This document shows, one piece after another, positions 10,054-19,245 of a stretch of 64,000 nt of DNA. Positions within the stretch are counted from its first letter, which is position 1, and each line of letters opens with the position of its first letter. The notes under the pieces are model-generated. The model worked only from the letters and a program-made list of their open reading frames with translations. It was not told the origin of the DNA and ran no database searches. Made by a program: the position numbers and the translations under genes. Where the stretch lies: positions 496,001 through 560,000 of the forward strand of contig CAWBJQ010000014.1 of assembly GCA_963789075.1 (NCBI GenBank), read 5' to 3'. The stretch comes from DATATJ01 sp963789075. GTDB lineage: Bacteria > Acidobacteriota > Vicinamibacteria > Vicinamibacterales > CAVVIG01.

Positions 10054-13000
10054 ATGCGCCTCGAACGTCTCGAAATCAACGGCTTCAAATCGTTTTCCGA
10101 CCGCTCCGAGCTGGCCTTCGACAAGGGCGTGACGGCGATTGTCGGCCCCAACGGCTGCGGCAAGAGCAACGTCGCCGACGCCATCACGTGGGTGATGGGC
10201 GAGCAGAGCGCCAAGAGCCTGCGCGGCGAGCAAGATGGAAGACGTCATCTTCAACGGCAGCGACGCGCGCAAGCCGACCGCGGCCGCCGAAGTGCGCCTG
10301 CGCTTCAGCGGCGTGCTGAAGAACGCTGTCCGGTCCGGCGTTTCCGGACGAGGCGACAGCGCGGCCAACGGCAACGGCCACGCGACTGGACATGGCGCCG
10401 GCAACGGCCATCACGCGGGCGGAATGGCAACGGCAGTCAGCCGAGCGATGCACGGAACCGACCTTGGCGACGGCGGCATGGCCGCGGAGCCGTCGGGGCC
10501 GGCCACGGCACGGCCACGACTGCATTCGACGCGGACCGAGGCCGAAGCGCTGATCCAGTCGGTCGCGCGCGAAGTCGAGGTGACGCGCCGGCTGTATCGA
10601 TCGGGCGAGAGCGAATACCTGATCGACGGCCAGGTCTGCCGGCTGCGCGACGTGCACGACCTGCTGATGGACACCGGGCTCGGCGCGAAGGCGTACGCGA
10701 TCATCGAGCAGGGCAAGATCGGGCTGATTCTGAGCTCGCGTCCGACCGATCGCCGTCAGCTGATCGAAGAAGCGGCCGGCGTCACCAAGTACAAGTCGCG
10801 CCGCCGCTCCGCGGAGCTGAAGCTCGAAGCCGCGCAGCAGAACCTGACGCGCATCGACGACATCGTCTTCGAGGTGGAAAAGCAGCGCGGCACGCTGAAG
10901 CGCCAGGCCGGCGAAGGCGCGGCGCTACCAGAAGCTGCGCGACGAGCTGCGCCGCTGGGAGAAGGTGCTGTTCGCGCGGAAGTACCGCCAGCTGGCCGAG
11001 ACGATCGAGTCGGCGCGCGGCCGTCTGGCCGACGCGCGCGAGCGCGAGTCGGCGGCGGCGGCGCGCGTGGCGGAGGTCGAGTCCGACCTCGGACGCGTGC
11101 GCATCGAGCTGGTCGAGGCCGAATCGCGCGCGACGGCGCGCGCGCGAGGCGGCGCACGCGCGCGAGCTGGCGATCAACCGCCAGCAGCAGCAGATCGCGT
11201 TCGACCGCGAGCAGGTCGAGTCGCTCGAGCGCGCCGCGCGGCGATGGTCGCCGCCGAGCTCGACGCGCTCGAGGCGCGGCGCGAGCCGGCGCGGCTCGCG
11301 CTGGACGCCGCGGCGTCAGGCGGCGGCCGCCGCCAGCGCGGAGCGCGATCGCGCGTCCGAGGCGCTCGCCGCCGAGTCCGAGGCGTACGAGGTCGCGCAC
11401 CGCGAGATCGAAGGGCTCGAGGCGGACGTCGAAGCGGCGCGCAGCGAGGTGTTCTCGGCGATCAACTCCGCGACGGCGCTGCGCCATGCGCTCGAGCACG
11501 CGGCGGCCGCGCGCGACCGCGTCGCCGAGACGCCTGTCGAAGCTCGACGTCGAAGCGGACGACGTCCGGATCGAATCGGAGCGCGTCGAGGCCGATCGCG
11601 CGGCGGCGGCCGACGGGCTGCGCCGCGCGCACGAGGCGATCGAGGCGACGCGCATCGCCCGATCGGCGCGCGAGTCCGAGCTGGCGAGCGCGCGCATCGA
11701 GCACGAGTGGCGCGCGCGCTCGGTGCGCGCGCGCGAGCAGGAGCTGGCCGGCCTCGAAGCGCGGCTGACGTCGCTCGAAGAGCTCGACGCGGCGCGCGCC
11801 GGCTACGGCGATGCGCCGCGTGCGGTGCTGGCGCAGGCCAACGGCCAGGTCGAGCCAGCAGGGCGCGATTGCCGACTACCTCGACGTCGAGCGCGGCTAC
11901 GAGCGCGCCGTCGAAGCGTGCCTCGGCGATCTCCTTCAGCACGTCGTCGTCGAGCGCCCGGAGCACGCCGCCGCCGGACTTCAGCTCGTGCGCGAAGCAC
12001 GGCGCCGGACGCTGCGGCTTTCTCGTCACGTCCGCGGCGCCTCGAGACCGTCGCCGCTTTCGAGCAGGCGCGACGTCGCTCCGCAGGCACTCGCGGCCAT
12101 GGCCAGCGAGCGCCGGACGGTGTCTGCGCTGTCGTCGGTCGTCCGCGTCAACGGACCGTTCGCCGACGGCGATTCGGCAGGCCATCGGCGACGCGTGGAT
12201 CGCCGATTCGCTACGACCGCGCGGCCGACGCCAGCCGCTTCACGCCGCTGCCGGTGGTCACCGCTCGCCGGCGACGTGTTCCGCGGACCGCACCTCGTGA
12301 CCGGCGGCAGCGCCGGGAGATGCGCGCGGCATTCTCGAAACCAAGCGCGAGATTCAAGGAGCTGCGCGACCGGATCGCAGTCGGAGCGCGAGGCGCTGCT
12401 CCGGCTCGCGCGAGGAAACCGGCGGCGCTCGAAGGCGACGATCGCGCAGGCGTCGAACGCGATCGCCGCGCTGAACGCCGAGCATCACAAGCAGGAGAAG
12501 GCGATCGTCGGCTACGAGGCGCAGCTGCAGCACGCGGCCGACGAAGCCGCGCGCCTGGCGCAGAAGAGCGAGCAGCTCGCCCGCGAGCGTCGTCAGGCCG
12601 ACGAGGAGCGCGAGGCGCTCGATCGCCGCCAGGACGAAGCGCGCGCGTCGATCGGCCGGCTCGAAGAGCGAACAGCGCTCCGCCGACGAGCGGCTCACGG
12701 TCGCGCAGCGCCGGCTGTTCGAGGCGCGCGAGGCGGCCGAGGAGCTGAGCCGGCGCGCGGCCGAAGCGCGCGCCGCGCATGCCGGCGCTCGTCGAGCGCG
12801 GCGCCGCTCTCGCCGCCGACGTCGCGCGGCTGGAGGAAGCGGCCGCCGAGCTCGAGAGCGCGCGCGGCGCAGTCTGGCCGCCGAGCTCGACGAGACGCGC
12901 CGCCGCATCGACGAGCTCCGCGAGCGCCATCGCGGCCGGCGAGACGCAGCTCGACGTCGACGTCCGCGCGCTCGAGGCGCTGCGCGACGACGTGCCAGCA

Positions 13001-14040
13001 GGCCGACGACGTCGTCGTCGACGCTGCGCGCCAAGGCCGACGAGCACGAGGCTGGCGATCAAGGAGGCGCGCGCGGCGCTCGAATCGATTCGCGGCGTCG
13101 TCTCCGAGCTCGACATCGCGCGCGCGACCGCCGAAGCCGACCTGTCGCATCTGGCGAGCGTCGTGCCTCGACACGGTGCAGGCGACGCTCGACGAGGTGC
13201 TCGTCGAAGTGGACGCAGCTCGAGCGCGACGGCGCGGCGACGCCGGACGCGCGCGTCATCTGCGGCCGACGAGCCGTCGACGATGGCGACGAGGAGCGAC
13301 GATCGGTCGTCGGTCCGGCTTCAGGCCGGACCTGGCGGCGGCAGCCGGACCTGTCGGATCCAGGCGCCGCGGTGATCGCGGCGCGAACAGCGACGCGCTC
13401 AGCGCCGAGGAGGCGATCGCCGCGCTGCGCGCGAAGATCGATCGCCTCGGCCCGGTGAACATGATGGCGATCGAGCAGTTCGACGAGCTCGAGACGCGCC
13501 ACACGTTCCTGACGACGCAGCGCAAGGATCTCATCGACTCGATCGCGCAGACGACCGAGGCGATCAAGCGCATCGACGAGACCACGCGTCAGCGCTTCGC
13601 CGAGGCGTTTGCGGCGATCAACCACAACTTCCAGGAGACGTTCAGCACGCTGTTCGGCGGCGGCCGCGCCGGCCTGACGCTGCTCGACGAGAACGATCCG
13701 CTCGAGAGCGGCATCGAGATCATCGCCCAGCCGCCGGGCAAGCGCCTGCAGAGCGTGCAGCTGCTGTCGGGCGGCGAGAAGGCGCTGACCGCCATCGCGC
13801 TGATGTTCGGCCTGCTTCAAGTACAAGCCGAGCCCGTTCTGCCTGCTCGACGAGATCGACGCGCCGCTCGACGACGCGAACATCGGCCGGTTCGTCGAGA
13901 TGCTGCGCGGCATGCAGAGCCACACGCAGTTCATCCTCATCACCCACAACCGCAAGACGATGGAGATCGCCGATCGTCTCTACGGCGTGACGATGGAGGA
14001 GCCCGGCGTCTCCAAGCTGATTTCGGTCCAGTTGAACTGA
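10054..14040 (+). CDS. smc: Chromosome segregation ATPase SMC, many frameshifts
   Basis: Long coiled-coil ATPase that organises and segregates the chromosome with ScpA/ScpB. The N-terminal head is clear from ATG 10054 (MRLERLEINGFKSFSDRSEL) with Walker A GPNGCGKSN near residue 29, then VTRRLYRSGESEYLIDGQVC and LIEEAAGVTKYKSRRR. Long charged coiled coils, a hinge-like segment (GAIADYLDVERGYERAVEAC) and the C-terminal head follow: LLSGGEKALTAIALMFGL, FCLLDEIDAPLDDANIGRF, ITHNRKTMEIADRLYGVTM. A Gly/Asn/His-rich insertion of about 70 residues sits in the N-terminal head (10330-10545). Roughly 25 single-base breaks scatter the frame, for example at 10231 and 13815; the corrected length is about 1,320 residues. 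Confidence 0.92.
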
Positions 14041-14083
14041 GGCCGGACGCCTGGCGTATGTACTTCCGAGGAGGCTGACCTCG

Positions 14084-14890
14084 ATGGCTGTGAATCTTCG
14101 GACGTCGCGTCGTATCCGCATCGCTGCGGCCGTGCCGCTGGTCGTGGCGCTCGCCGGCTGCGAAATGTCGATCGGCAATCTCGCCGGCCGCGCGACCGAT
14201 GAGTGGACGCACACCTACCCGCTCGCCGCCGGCGGCGAGATCGAGATCAGCAACACCAACGGCCGCATCGACGTCGAAGGCGTGGACGGATCGACGCTCG
14301 AAGTGCGCGCGGAGCGCATCGCCAGGGCGGCTACCGACGCCGGCGCCCGCGAACTGCTGCCGCGCATCGTCATCAGGGAAGACGCCAAGCCCGATCACGT
14401 TACGATTGCCACCGAGCGCATCACCGGGTTCATGGTGGGCGCGAGCTTCGAGGTGCGATATCACGTGCGCGCGCCAAAGAGCGCATTCGTCCACGTGACG
14501 AATACGAATGGCGAGGTGGCCGCGACGGCGCTGAACGGGAAGCTCTTCGCACATACGACCAACGGCGGCATCAACGTGGAGAGCGTCGCCGGTGCGATCG
14601 ACGCGCAGAGCACCAATGGCAACGTCAGCGTCGATCTGGCGTCGCTCACCGATCGCGTGACGCTGAGGACGACCAACGGCGGCGTCGTGCTCGCCGTGCC
14701 CGAGGACGCGAAGGCCGATCTGTCGGCGAGCTGCACGAACGGCGGCATCAACGTGGCCGGTCTCAAGCTCGACACGACCGACAGCTCGCGGCGTCACGTC
14801 GAAGGCACGCTCAACGGCGGCGGGACGAAAATCGATCTTCGCACGACCAACGGCGGCATCCGCGTGCGTGCTCGCGGCGTCGCAGGTTAA
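14084..14890 (+). CDS. DUF4097-family lipoprotein with TTNGG beta repeats
   Basis: Predicted exported lipoprotein of 268 residues. The N-terminus has a basic stretch, a hydrophobic core and a lipobox ending LVVALAGC near residue 26. The rest is a right-handed beta-type repeat typical of DUF4097, with recurring TNTNGRIDVEGV, TTNGGINVESVAG, STNGNVSVDLASL and TTNGGIRVRARG. The molecular function of this family is not established. ATG 14084 is preceded by GAGGAGG. It begins 44 bases after smc, so read-through is possible. The frame is intact, unlike smc just upstream. Confidence 0.8.
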   Translation: MAVNLRTSRRIRIAAAVPLVVALAGCEMSIGNLAGRATDEWTHTYPLAAGGEIEISNTNGRIDVEGVDGSTLEVRAERIARAATDAGARELLPRIVIREDAKPDHVTIATERITGFMVGASFEVRYHVRAPKSAFVHVTNTNGEVAATALNGKLFAHTTNGGINVESVAGAIDAQSTNGNVSVDLASLTDRVTLRTTNGGVVLAVPEDAKADLSASCTNGGINVAGLKLDTTDSSRRHVEGTLNGGGTKIDLRTTNGGIRVRARGVAG

Positions 14891-14951
14891 CCTGCGGCCG
14901 AGAGTCACTGGTTGCCAGGAGTCAGTGCATGGCGACGTGCCGGCAGAGTGC

Positions 14952-15090
14952 GATTAGACGGGGCGGCCCGCGGCGCGGGCCGGCTGACGCGGCCGGACCG
15001 AGACGATTCACGAACGATCGCCGGCGCTCGACGGTTCGTGAATCGCCTCGACTCCGGTCGCGTGCGTCGCGGAGCGACGCTCGTCGAATC
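14952..15090. repeat. Multi-stem structured element, copy A
   Basis: The 275-base gap between the DUF4097 gene and the M48 gene can fold into nested stems. The outer pair is GATTAGAC (14952-14959) with GTCGAATC (15083-15090), 7 of 8 paired. Inside are GGCCCGC/GCGGGCC with loop GGC (14965-14981), a perfect 12-bp pair CGATTCACGAAC/GTTCGTGAATCG (15004-15045), and CGTCGC/GCGACG with loop GGA (15065-15079). A CTCGGTGTCTCTGTGGC arm follows at 15102-15118. Copy B lies at 16473-16529, on the other side of the M48 gene. Confidence 0.6.
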
Positions 15091-15165
15091 TCGCGTGTGA
15101 CCTCGGTGTCTCTGTGGCAAAATTCTCTGTGCCTCCGCAATTGAAGTTCCTCAGTGTCTCCCGGC

Positions 15166-16305
15166 ATGAATGAAGACAAAGCGAGCCGTTACCATCGCCT
15201 GAAGCGGCTGGCGAACACGCTGGCGCTGGCGTGGAGCGTGGCGCTGCTGACCGTTCTCCTGGCGACCGGCCTGACGCTGCGTCTGCGGATGGTCGCCGAC
15301 CTTGCCGCGCCGGGAGCGCCAGGCTCCGTCTCGGCACGCCTCGCCGGCATCATCGTCTACGTCATCCTGCTGTCCCTGCTGAACGAAGCCGGCAGCCTGC
15401 CCTTGGCGTTTTACAGCGGCTTTCTTCTGGAGCGCCGGTATGGGTTGTCGACGGAACGGCTCTCCGCGTGGTTTCGCGATCAGGTGAAATCGGTCGCGCT
15501 CGGCCTGGCGCTCGCCGTGCCGGCGGCCGTTCTGCTGTACGCCGCGATCGCGTGGTCGCCGGAGCGCTGGTGGGTGATCGCCGGCCTGGCGTTCGCATTC
15601 CTCATCGTGGGCCTGACAAACGTCGCGCCGGTGCTCGTGCTGCCGCTCTTCTACCGCGTCAAGCCGCTCGATCGCGCGGGGCTGCGCGCGCGGCTGCTCG
15701 CGCTCGCCGACCGCGCAGGTGCGCGCGTGGTGGGCGCATACGAATGGGGGCTTGCCGAGAAGACGCGCAAGGCGAACGCCGCGCTTGCCGGGCTCGGCGG
15801 CACCCGCCGTATTCTCGTGTCGGACACGATGCTCGCGGAATACACAGAGGAGGAGATCGAGGTCGTGCTCGCACACGAGCTCGCGCACCACGTCCACGGC
15901 GACATCTGGAAGGGGATCGCGTTCGAGAGCGGCCTGATTCTCGCCGGCTTCTACCTGGCGTCGCGTCTGCTCCGCGCGCTGGCGGATTCCGTCGGACTTC
16001 GCGGCGTGGCTGACGTGGCCGGTCTGCCGCTTCTGCTGTTGGCCGCCGGCGCCGTGTCGCTCGTGATGCTCCCGGTGGCACACGCGATGTCGCGCGCGTT
16101 CGAGCGGCGCGCCGATCGATTCGCCCTCCGTCTGACGCGCAATCCCGGCGCCTTCATCTCGGCCATGAAGCGCCTCGGCGCGCAGAATCTCGCCGAAGAG
16201 AACCCGTCGCGGATCGTGCAGTGGTTGTTCTACAGCCATCCGCCCGTGCGGGAGCGCATCGCCGCCGCCCAAGCGTTCGCCAACGGCGATTCCACGCTCG
16301 GCTAA
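15166..16305 (+). CDS. M48-family membrane zinc metalloprotease
   Basis: Membrane-embedded zinc peptidase, 379 residues, related to Ste24/HtpX. Hydrophobic segments lie near residues 18-38, 63-85, 105-130 and 135-160. The zinc motif HELAHH is in VVLAHELAHHVHGDIWKG near residue 240, and two more hydrophobic segments follow before the third-ligand region (AFERRADRFALRLT). The family usually acts in membrane protein quality control or prenyl-protein processing; which one applies here is unknown. ATG 15166 is preferred over the in-frame GTG 15154; neither has a clear ribosome-binding site. The frame is intact. Structured repeats flank the gene on both sides. Confidence 0.82.
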   Translation: MNEDKASRYHRLKRLANTLALAWSVALLTVLLATGLTLRLRMVADLAAPGAPGSVSARLAGIIVYVILLSLLNEAGSLPLAFYSGFLLERRYGLSTERLSAWFRDQVKSVALGLALAVPAAVLLYAAIAWSPERWWVIAGLAFAFLIVGLTNVAPVLVLPLFYRVKPLDRAGLRARLLALADRAGARVVGAYEWGLAEKTRKANAALAGLGGTRRILVSDTMLAEYTEEEIEVVLAHELAHHVHGDIWKGIAFESGLILAGFYLASRLLRALADSVGLRGVADVAGLPLLLLAAGAVSLVMLPVAHAMSRAFERRADRFALRLTRNPGAFISAMKRLGAQNLAEENPSRIVQWLFYSHPPVRERIAAAQAFANGDSTLG

Positions 16306-16328
16306 CACCTTTTCGACCAGGACGTAGT

Positions 16329-16346
16329 GTCCGGCTCTAGCCGGAC
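16329..16346. repeat. GTCCGGCT..AGCCGGAC palindrome
   Basis: Two 8-base arms separated by CT form a near-perfect palindrome. The same palindrome recurs as a cluster at 28986-29128. Confidence 0.75.
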
Positions 16347-16407
16347 AGCAGCCGCCGTTGCCCGCCTTACACAATCTCCAGACAGGTCCTCCGAAGACGT
16401 TTTTGTT

Positions 16408-16565
16408 GCCACAGAGACACAGAGACACGGAGGACGGTGTGGCGGTCTTCCCACTCGTGCAGATTCGCCCTCATTCGACGGCCGGCCTGCGATGCAGGCC
16501 GCGCGCGTCGCTGAGCGACGCCGTCGAATCGCAACGTCGCCTCGGTGTCTCGGTGACTCCGTGGC
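16408..16565. repeat. Multi-stem structured element, copy B, inside long arms
   Basis: A 26-base arm (16408-16433, starting GCCACAGAGACACAGAGACA) pairs at 22 of 26 positions with 16540-16565. Inside, ATTCGACGGC (16473-16482) pairs with GCCGTCGAAT (16520-16529). This encloses GGCCTGC/GCAGGCC with loop GAT (16484-16500) and CGTCGC/GCGACG with loop TGA (16506-16520, sharing one base with the outer stem). Compared with copy A, a C-G pair is replaced by T-A in the first hairpin, a compensatory change. Confidence 0.65.
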
Positions 16566-16622
16566 TAACCCTCTTCGTTGTGATCTTCGTGGCTTCGTGA
16601 TGAACGACGACGTCTCCGTATT

Positions 16623-16655
16623 CCTCCGTGTCCTCTGTGTCCTCCGTGGTGGAGA
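16623..16655. repeat. GGACACGGA-family arm
   Basis: CCTCCGTGTCCTCTGTGTCC followed by TCCGTGGTGGAG is the right arm seen before proS and near 30.7, 36.2 and 52.5 kb. It ends about 50 bases before the start of the hydrolase gene. Confidence 0.6.
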
Positions 16656-16708
16656 GTTTCTCTGCGTCTCGTGTTAGCATCCCGCACATTCCGCCAAGGA
16701 GCCGCTGC

Positions 16709-18439
16709 ATGCACTCGAAGAGGATCGCGCTCGGAGTCATTCTGTCATTCGCGCTGGCCGCGCTCGGTACGTTCGCCGTCCGCGCGCAGAGCCGCGAGCC
16801 TCTGCGATTCGCGATTTCGTTTCCGGCGGCCCGCAGCGCACGGCCGCTGGATGGACGCGTCCTGCTCTTCATCTCGGCTGATGGGCGGACGGAGCCGCGG
16901 ATGCAGAGCGATCAGTACCGCGCCAACAGCACGCCGCCGATTTTCGGCGTCGACGTCGACGGCCTTCAGCCGGGCCAGACCGTCGTCATCGACGGCAGCG
17001 TCACCGGATGGCCGGCGCACAGTCTGAAGGACATCCCGGCCGGCGACTACTGGGTGCAGGCGCTGCTGAACCGGTACGAAACCTTCCATCGAGCCGACGG
17101 CTACACGGTCAAGATGCCGATGGATCAGGGAGAAGGGCAGCATTGGGAATCGAAGCCGGGCAACTTCTACAGCAAGCCGGCGAAGCTGCACGTCGATCCC
17201 ACAGCCGGCGGCGAAATCCGGATTTCGATGGACGAGGAGGCGCCGCCGATCGCGCCGCTTGCCGACACGGCAGAGGTCAAATATCTCCGCGTGCCGAACG
17301 AGCGGCTGACGAAGTTCTGGGGCCGGCCGATGTCTCTTGGGGCGATCGTGCTGCTGCCGAGCGGGTGGGAGACGCATCCGGCCGCTCACTATCCGGTGCT
17401 CGTCCACCATGGTCACTTTCCCAAGAACATGGCGAGCGACGGCTGGCGCGAGACGCCGCCTGATCCGAAGGCGACCGACGCCCAGCGGGAGCAGCAGGCG
17501 GCCGCCTATCAGTTCTATCAGGACTGGAACGGGCCGAACTTCCCGCGGATGATCCACGTGCTGGTGCAGCATCCGACGCCGTATTTCGACGACTCGTATG
17601 CGGTGAACTCGGCGAACAACGGCCCGTACGGTGATGCGATCACCAAGGACCTCATCCCGTACATCGAGCAGCGCTTCCGCGGCATCGGCCAGGGATGGGC
17701 GCGTGTGGTGACGGGCGGATCCACGGGAGGCTGGGAGGCGCTCGGCGTGCAGGTGCTCTCTCCCGACGACTACAACGGCGCGTGGGCGCTCTGTCCCGAT
17801 CCGATCGATTTCCGATCGTATCGTTCGGTGAACATCTACGACGAGCACAACGCGTATTACTACGAGGACAACGCGTTCAAGCACACGGCCAAGCCAGGCT
17901 ATCGCGACTATCGCGGTCACCTCTATTCGACCTTCGAGGATCGCAATCTCGTGGAGCTGGTGCTCGGCACGCACGGCCGATCGGCGGGGCAGCAGGACGC
18001 GTGGGCATCCGTGTTCGGCCCGTTAGGCGCGGACGGATATTACAAGCCGCTGTACGACAAGGTCACCGGCGCGATCGACCCCGACGTGGCGCGCTACTGG
18101 CGCGATCACTACGACCTGCGGTTCATCATGCAGCGCGACTGGGCGACGCTCGGCCCGAAGCTCAGAGGCAAGATCCACCTTACGAGCGGCACGATGGACA
18201 ACGGCTATCTGAATAACGCGGTGTATCAGACCGAGGAGTTCCTCAAGAGCGCCACGAACCCGCCGGCCGACGCCGACATCGTCTACGGAGAGCGGCGCGA
18301 ACACTGCTTCACTGGCGACACCGAGCATTCGAACGCCGTCGGCAGCCGCACCGTGCACCAGCGCTATATGCCGGCGATGGCGAAGTGGATGATCAAGACC
18401 GCTCCAGCCGGCGCGGACACGAAAAGCTGGGTGTACTGA
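16709..18439 (+). CDS. Secreted alpha/beta hydrolase (putative esterase)
   Basis: Exported hydrolase of 576 residues. ATG 16709 follows AAGGAG by seven bases, and the N-terminus is a signal peptide (KRIALGVILSFALAALGTFA, cleavage likely after VRA). A beta-rich N-terminal region of about 230 residues precedes an alpha/beta-hydrolase domain starting at YPVLVHHGHFP. The nucleophile elbow is GGSTGG (VTGGSTGGWEALGVQV). A late acidic residue and the C-terminal EHSNAVGSRTVHQ segment could supply the rest of a catalytic triad. The layout recalls enterochelin-esterase-like proteins, but substrate is unknown. The frame is intact. Confidence 0.72.
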   Translation: MHSKRIALGVILSFALAALGTFAVRAQSREPLRFAISFPAARSARPLDGRVLLFISADGRTEPRMQSDQYRANSTPPIFGVDVDGLQPGQTVVIDGSVTGWPAHSLKDIPAGDYWVQALLNRYETFHRADGYTVKMPMDQGEGQHWESKPGNFYSKPAKLHVDPTAGGEIRISMDEEAPPIAPLADTAEVKYLRVPNERLTKFWGRPMSLGAIVLLPSGWETHPAAHYPVLVHHGHFPKNMASDGWRETPPDPKATDAQREQQAAAYQFYQDWNGPNFPRMIHVLVQHPTPYFDDSYAVNSANNGPYGDAITKDLIPYIEQRFRGIGQGWARVVTGGSTGGWEALGVQVLSPDDYNGAWALCPDPIDFRSYRSVNIYDEHNAYYYEDNAFKHTAKPGYRDYRGHLYSTFEDRNLVELVLGTHGRSAGQQDAWASVFGPLGADGYYKPLYDKVTGAIDPDVARYWRDHYDLRFIMQRDWATLGPKLRGKIHLTSGTMDNGYLNNAVYQTEEFLKSATNPPADADIVYGERREHCFTGDTEHSNAVGSRTVHQRYMPAMAKWMIKTAPAGADTKSWVY

Positions 18440-18771
18440 GAATCCGGCGTTCGCTCGGCTGAAGCCTTCGCGCTACTCCCATCGGAGCCGGGCTCTCAGG
18501 CCGCCAGCGGTGGCCTCACGACCGCGGCATCGGGTTGAGCGGCTCGATCCGCTGCGTGCGGCGGCACCTCCGAAGGCTGCAGTTCGGCCAGATGGACGAC
18601 GTGCTGCTGCTCCGGGCGAGCATGGGAGCGGCGCGCGGCGAGAACCGGAAACCACCGGCGCCAGTCCGAGCACGCTCGCGTGGACCCCGGTCTTCACCCG
18701 CTCGCAGTTGCCGTTCTGCAGGATGCGCATCACGCCCTCCAGTTGGGCGTGCTGCAAGACTAGTGCTCAGC
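18440..18771. other. Gene-free 330-base stretch, possibly a decayed coding region
   Basis: No open frame here looks like a genuine protein. A minus-strand frame (MRILQNGNCERVKTGVHASV, near 18730) has good start context but turns into Arg/Ser-rich sequence after about 30 residues. No ordered repeats like those elsewhere are visible. It could be a gene remnant or an unrecognised non-coding element. Confidence 0.4.
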
Positions 18772-19138
18772 TCACCGACGAGGCTTGACGACGAGCTCAC
18801 CGCGCATCTGGCGGCAGCCGTCCTCGATCTGAAGGTTGCAATAGAAGGGAAAGGTGCCGGCGCGGTCGGCGCGGAATTCGAAGGTGACGCGGCTTCCCCG
18901 GCTCAACCTTCTTGGCGATGCGGTACGCATCCACGGTCATGCTGTGCGGGATGTCCGCGGTCTTCAGCTCGATGCGGACGAGATCGTCCTGGAAGACTTC
19001 GATGCGCGGTGGGTCGAACCGATAGCGCCTGGCGGTGACGGCAAAGGGGCGCGCCGTCGGCGCCTGATCCTGCGCGGAGAGCGCAACAACCGCCAGTGCA
19101 AGGACCAGCAGAACAAACCGACCGCGCGGAATCCTCAT
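18772..19138 (-). CDS. Cupredoxin-domain secreted protein, one frameshift
   Basis: Small exported copper-binding-type protein, about 120 residues. A signal peptide (RFVLLVLALAVVALSAQDQA) precedes a cupredoxin/COX2-like fold: FAVTARRYRFDPPRIEVFQD, DIPHSMTVDAYRI with a candidate His ligand, and FPFYCNLQIEDGCRQMRGE with candidate Cys and Met ligands. The usual second His of a CuA-like site is replaced by Cys-Arg. One +1 break near 18897 separates the halves; the repaired protein ends GELVVKPRR at the TGA of 18774-18772. The role is unknown; electron transfer or copper handling would suit the fold. Confidence 0.65.
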
Positions 19139-19201
19139 CGTCGCAGGTGATTGTACGACGAACCCAGCCGCGCAACGGTCTGGCTTCTGGTTGACGAAGG
19201 G

Positions 19202-19236
19202 CAGTGTCGGGCCGACACACAGGTCGGCCCCTACGC
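19202..19236. repeat. GTGTCGG..CCGACAC palindrome plus GGTCGGCCCCTACG
   Basis: GTGTCGG and CCGACAC (19204-19218) are separated by one base, then AGGTCGGCCCCTACG follows. This short palindromic repeat sits just downstream of pnp. Confidence 0.5.
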
Positions 19237-19245
19237 GGCGAATCC

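Larger units (their letters stand above)
16306..16708. other. Gene-free 400-base gap packed with repeats
   Basis: I see no convincing gene. The gap holds, in order: a GTCCGGCT palindrome (16329-16346), a composite structured element (16408-16565), AT-richer TTCGTGG-type sequence (16570-16600), and a CCTCCGTGTCCTCTGTGTCC arm ending GTGGTGGAG (16623-16655). The ribosome-binding site of the following hydrolase gene lies at the end. Confidence 0.75.

Noticed and set aside
8168..14040. Programmed frameshifting in the S41 protease and smc
   Set aside because: Dozens of breaks in unrelated genes, without slippery sequences or stimulatory structures, point to sequence errors.
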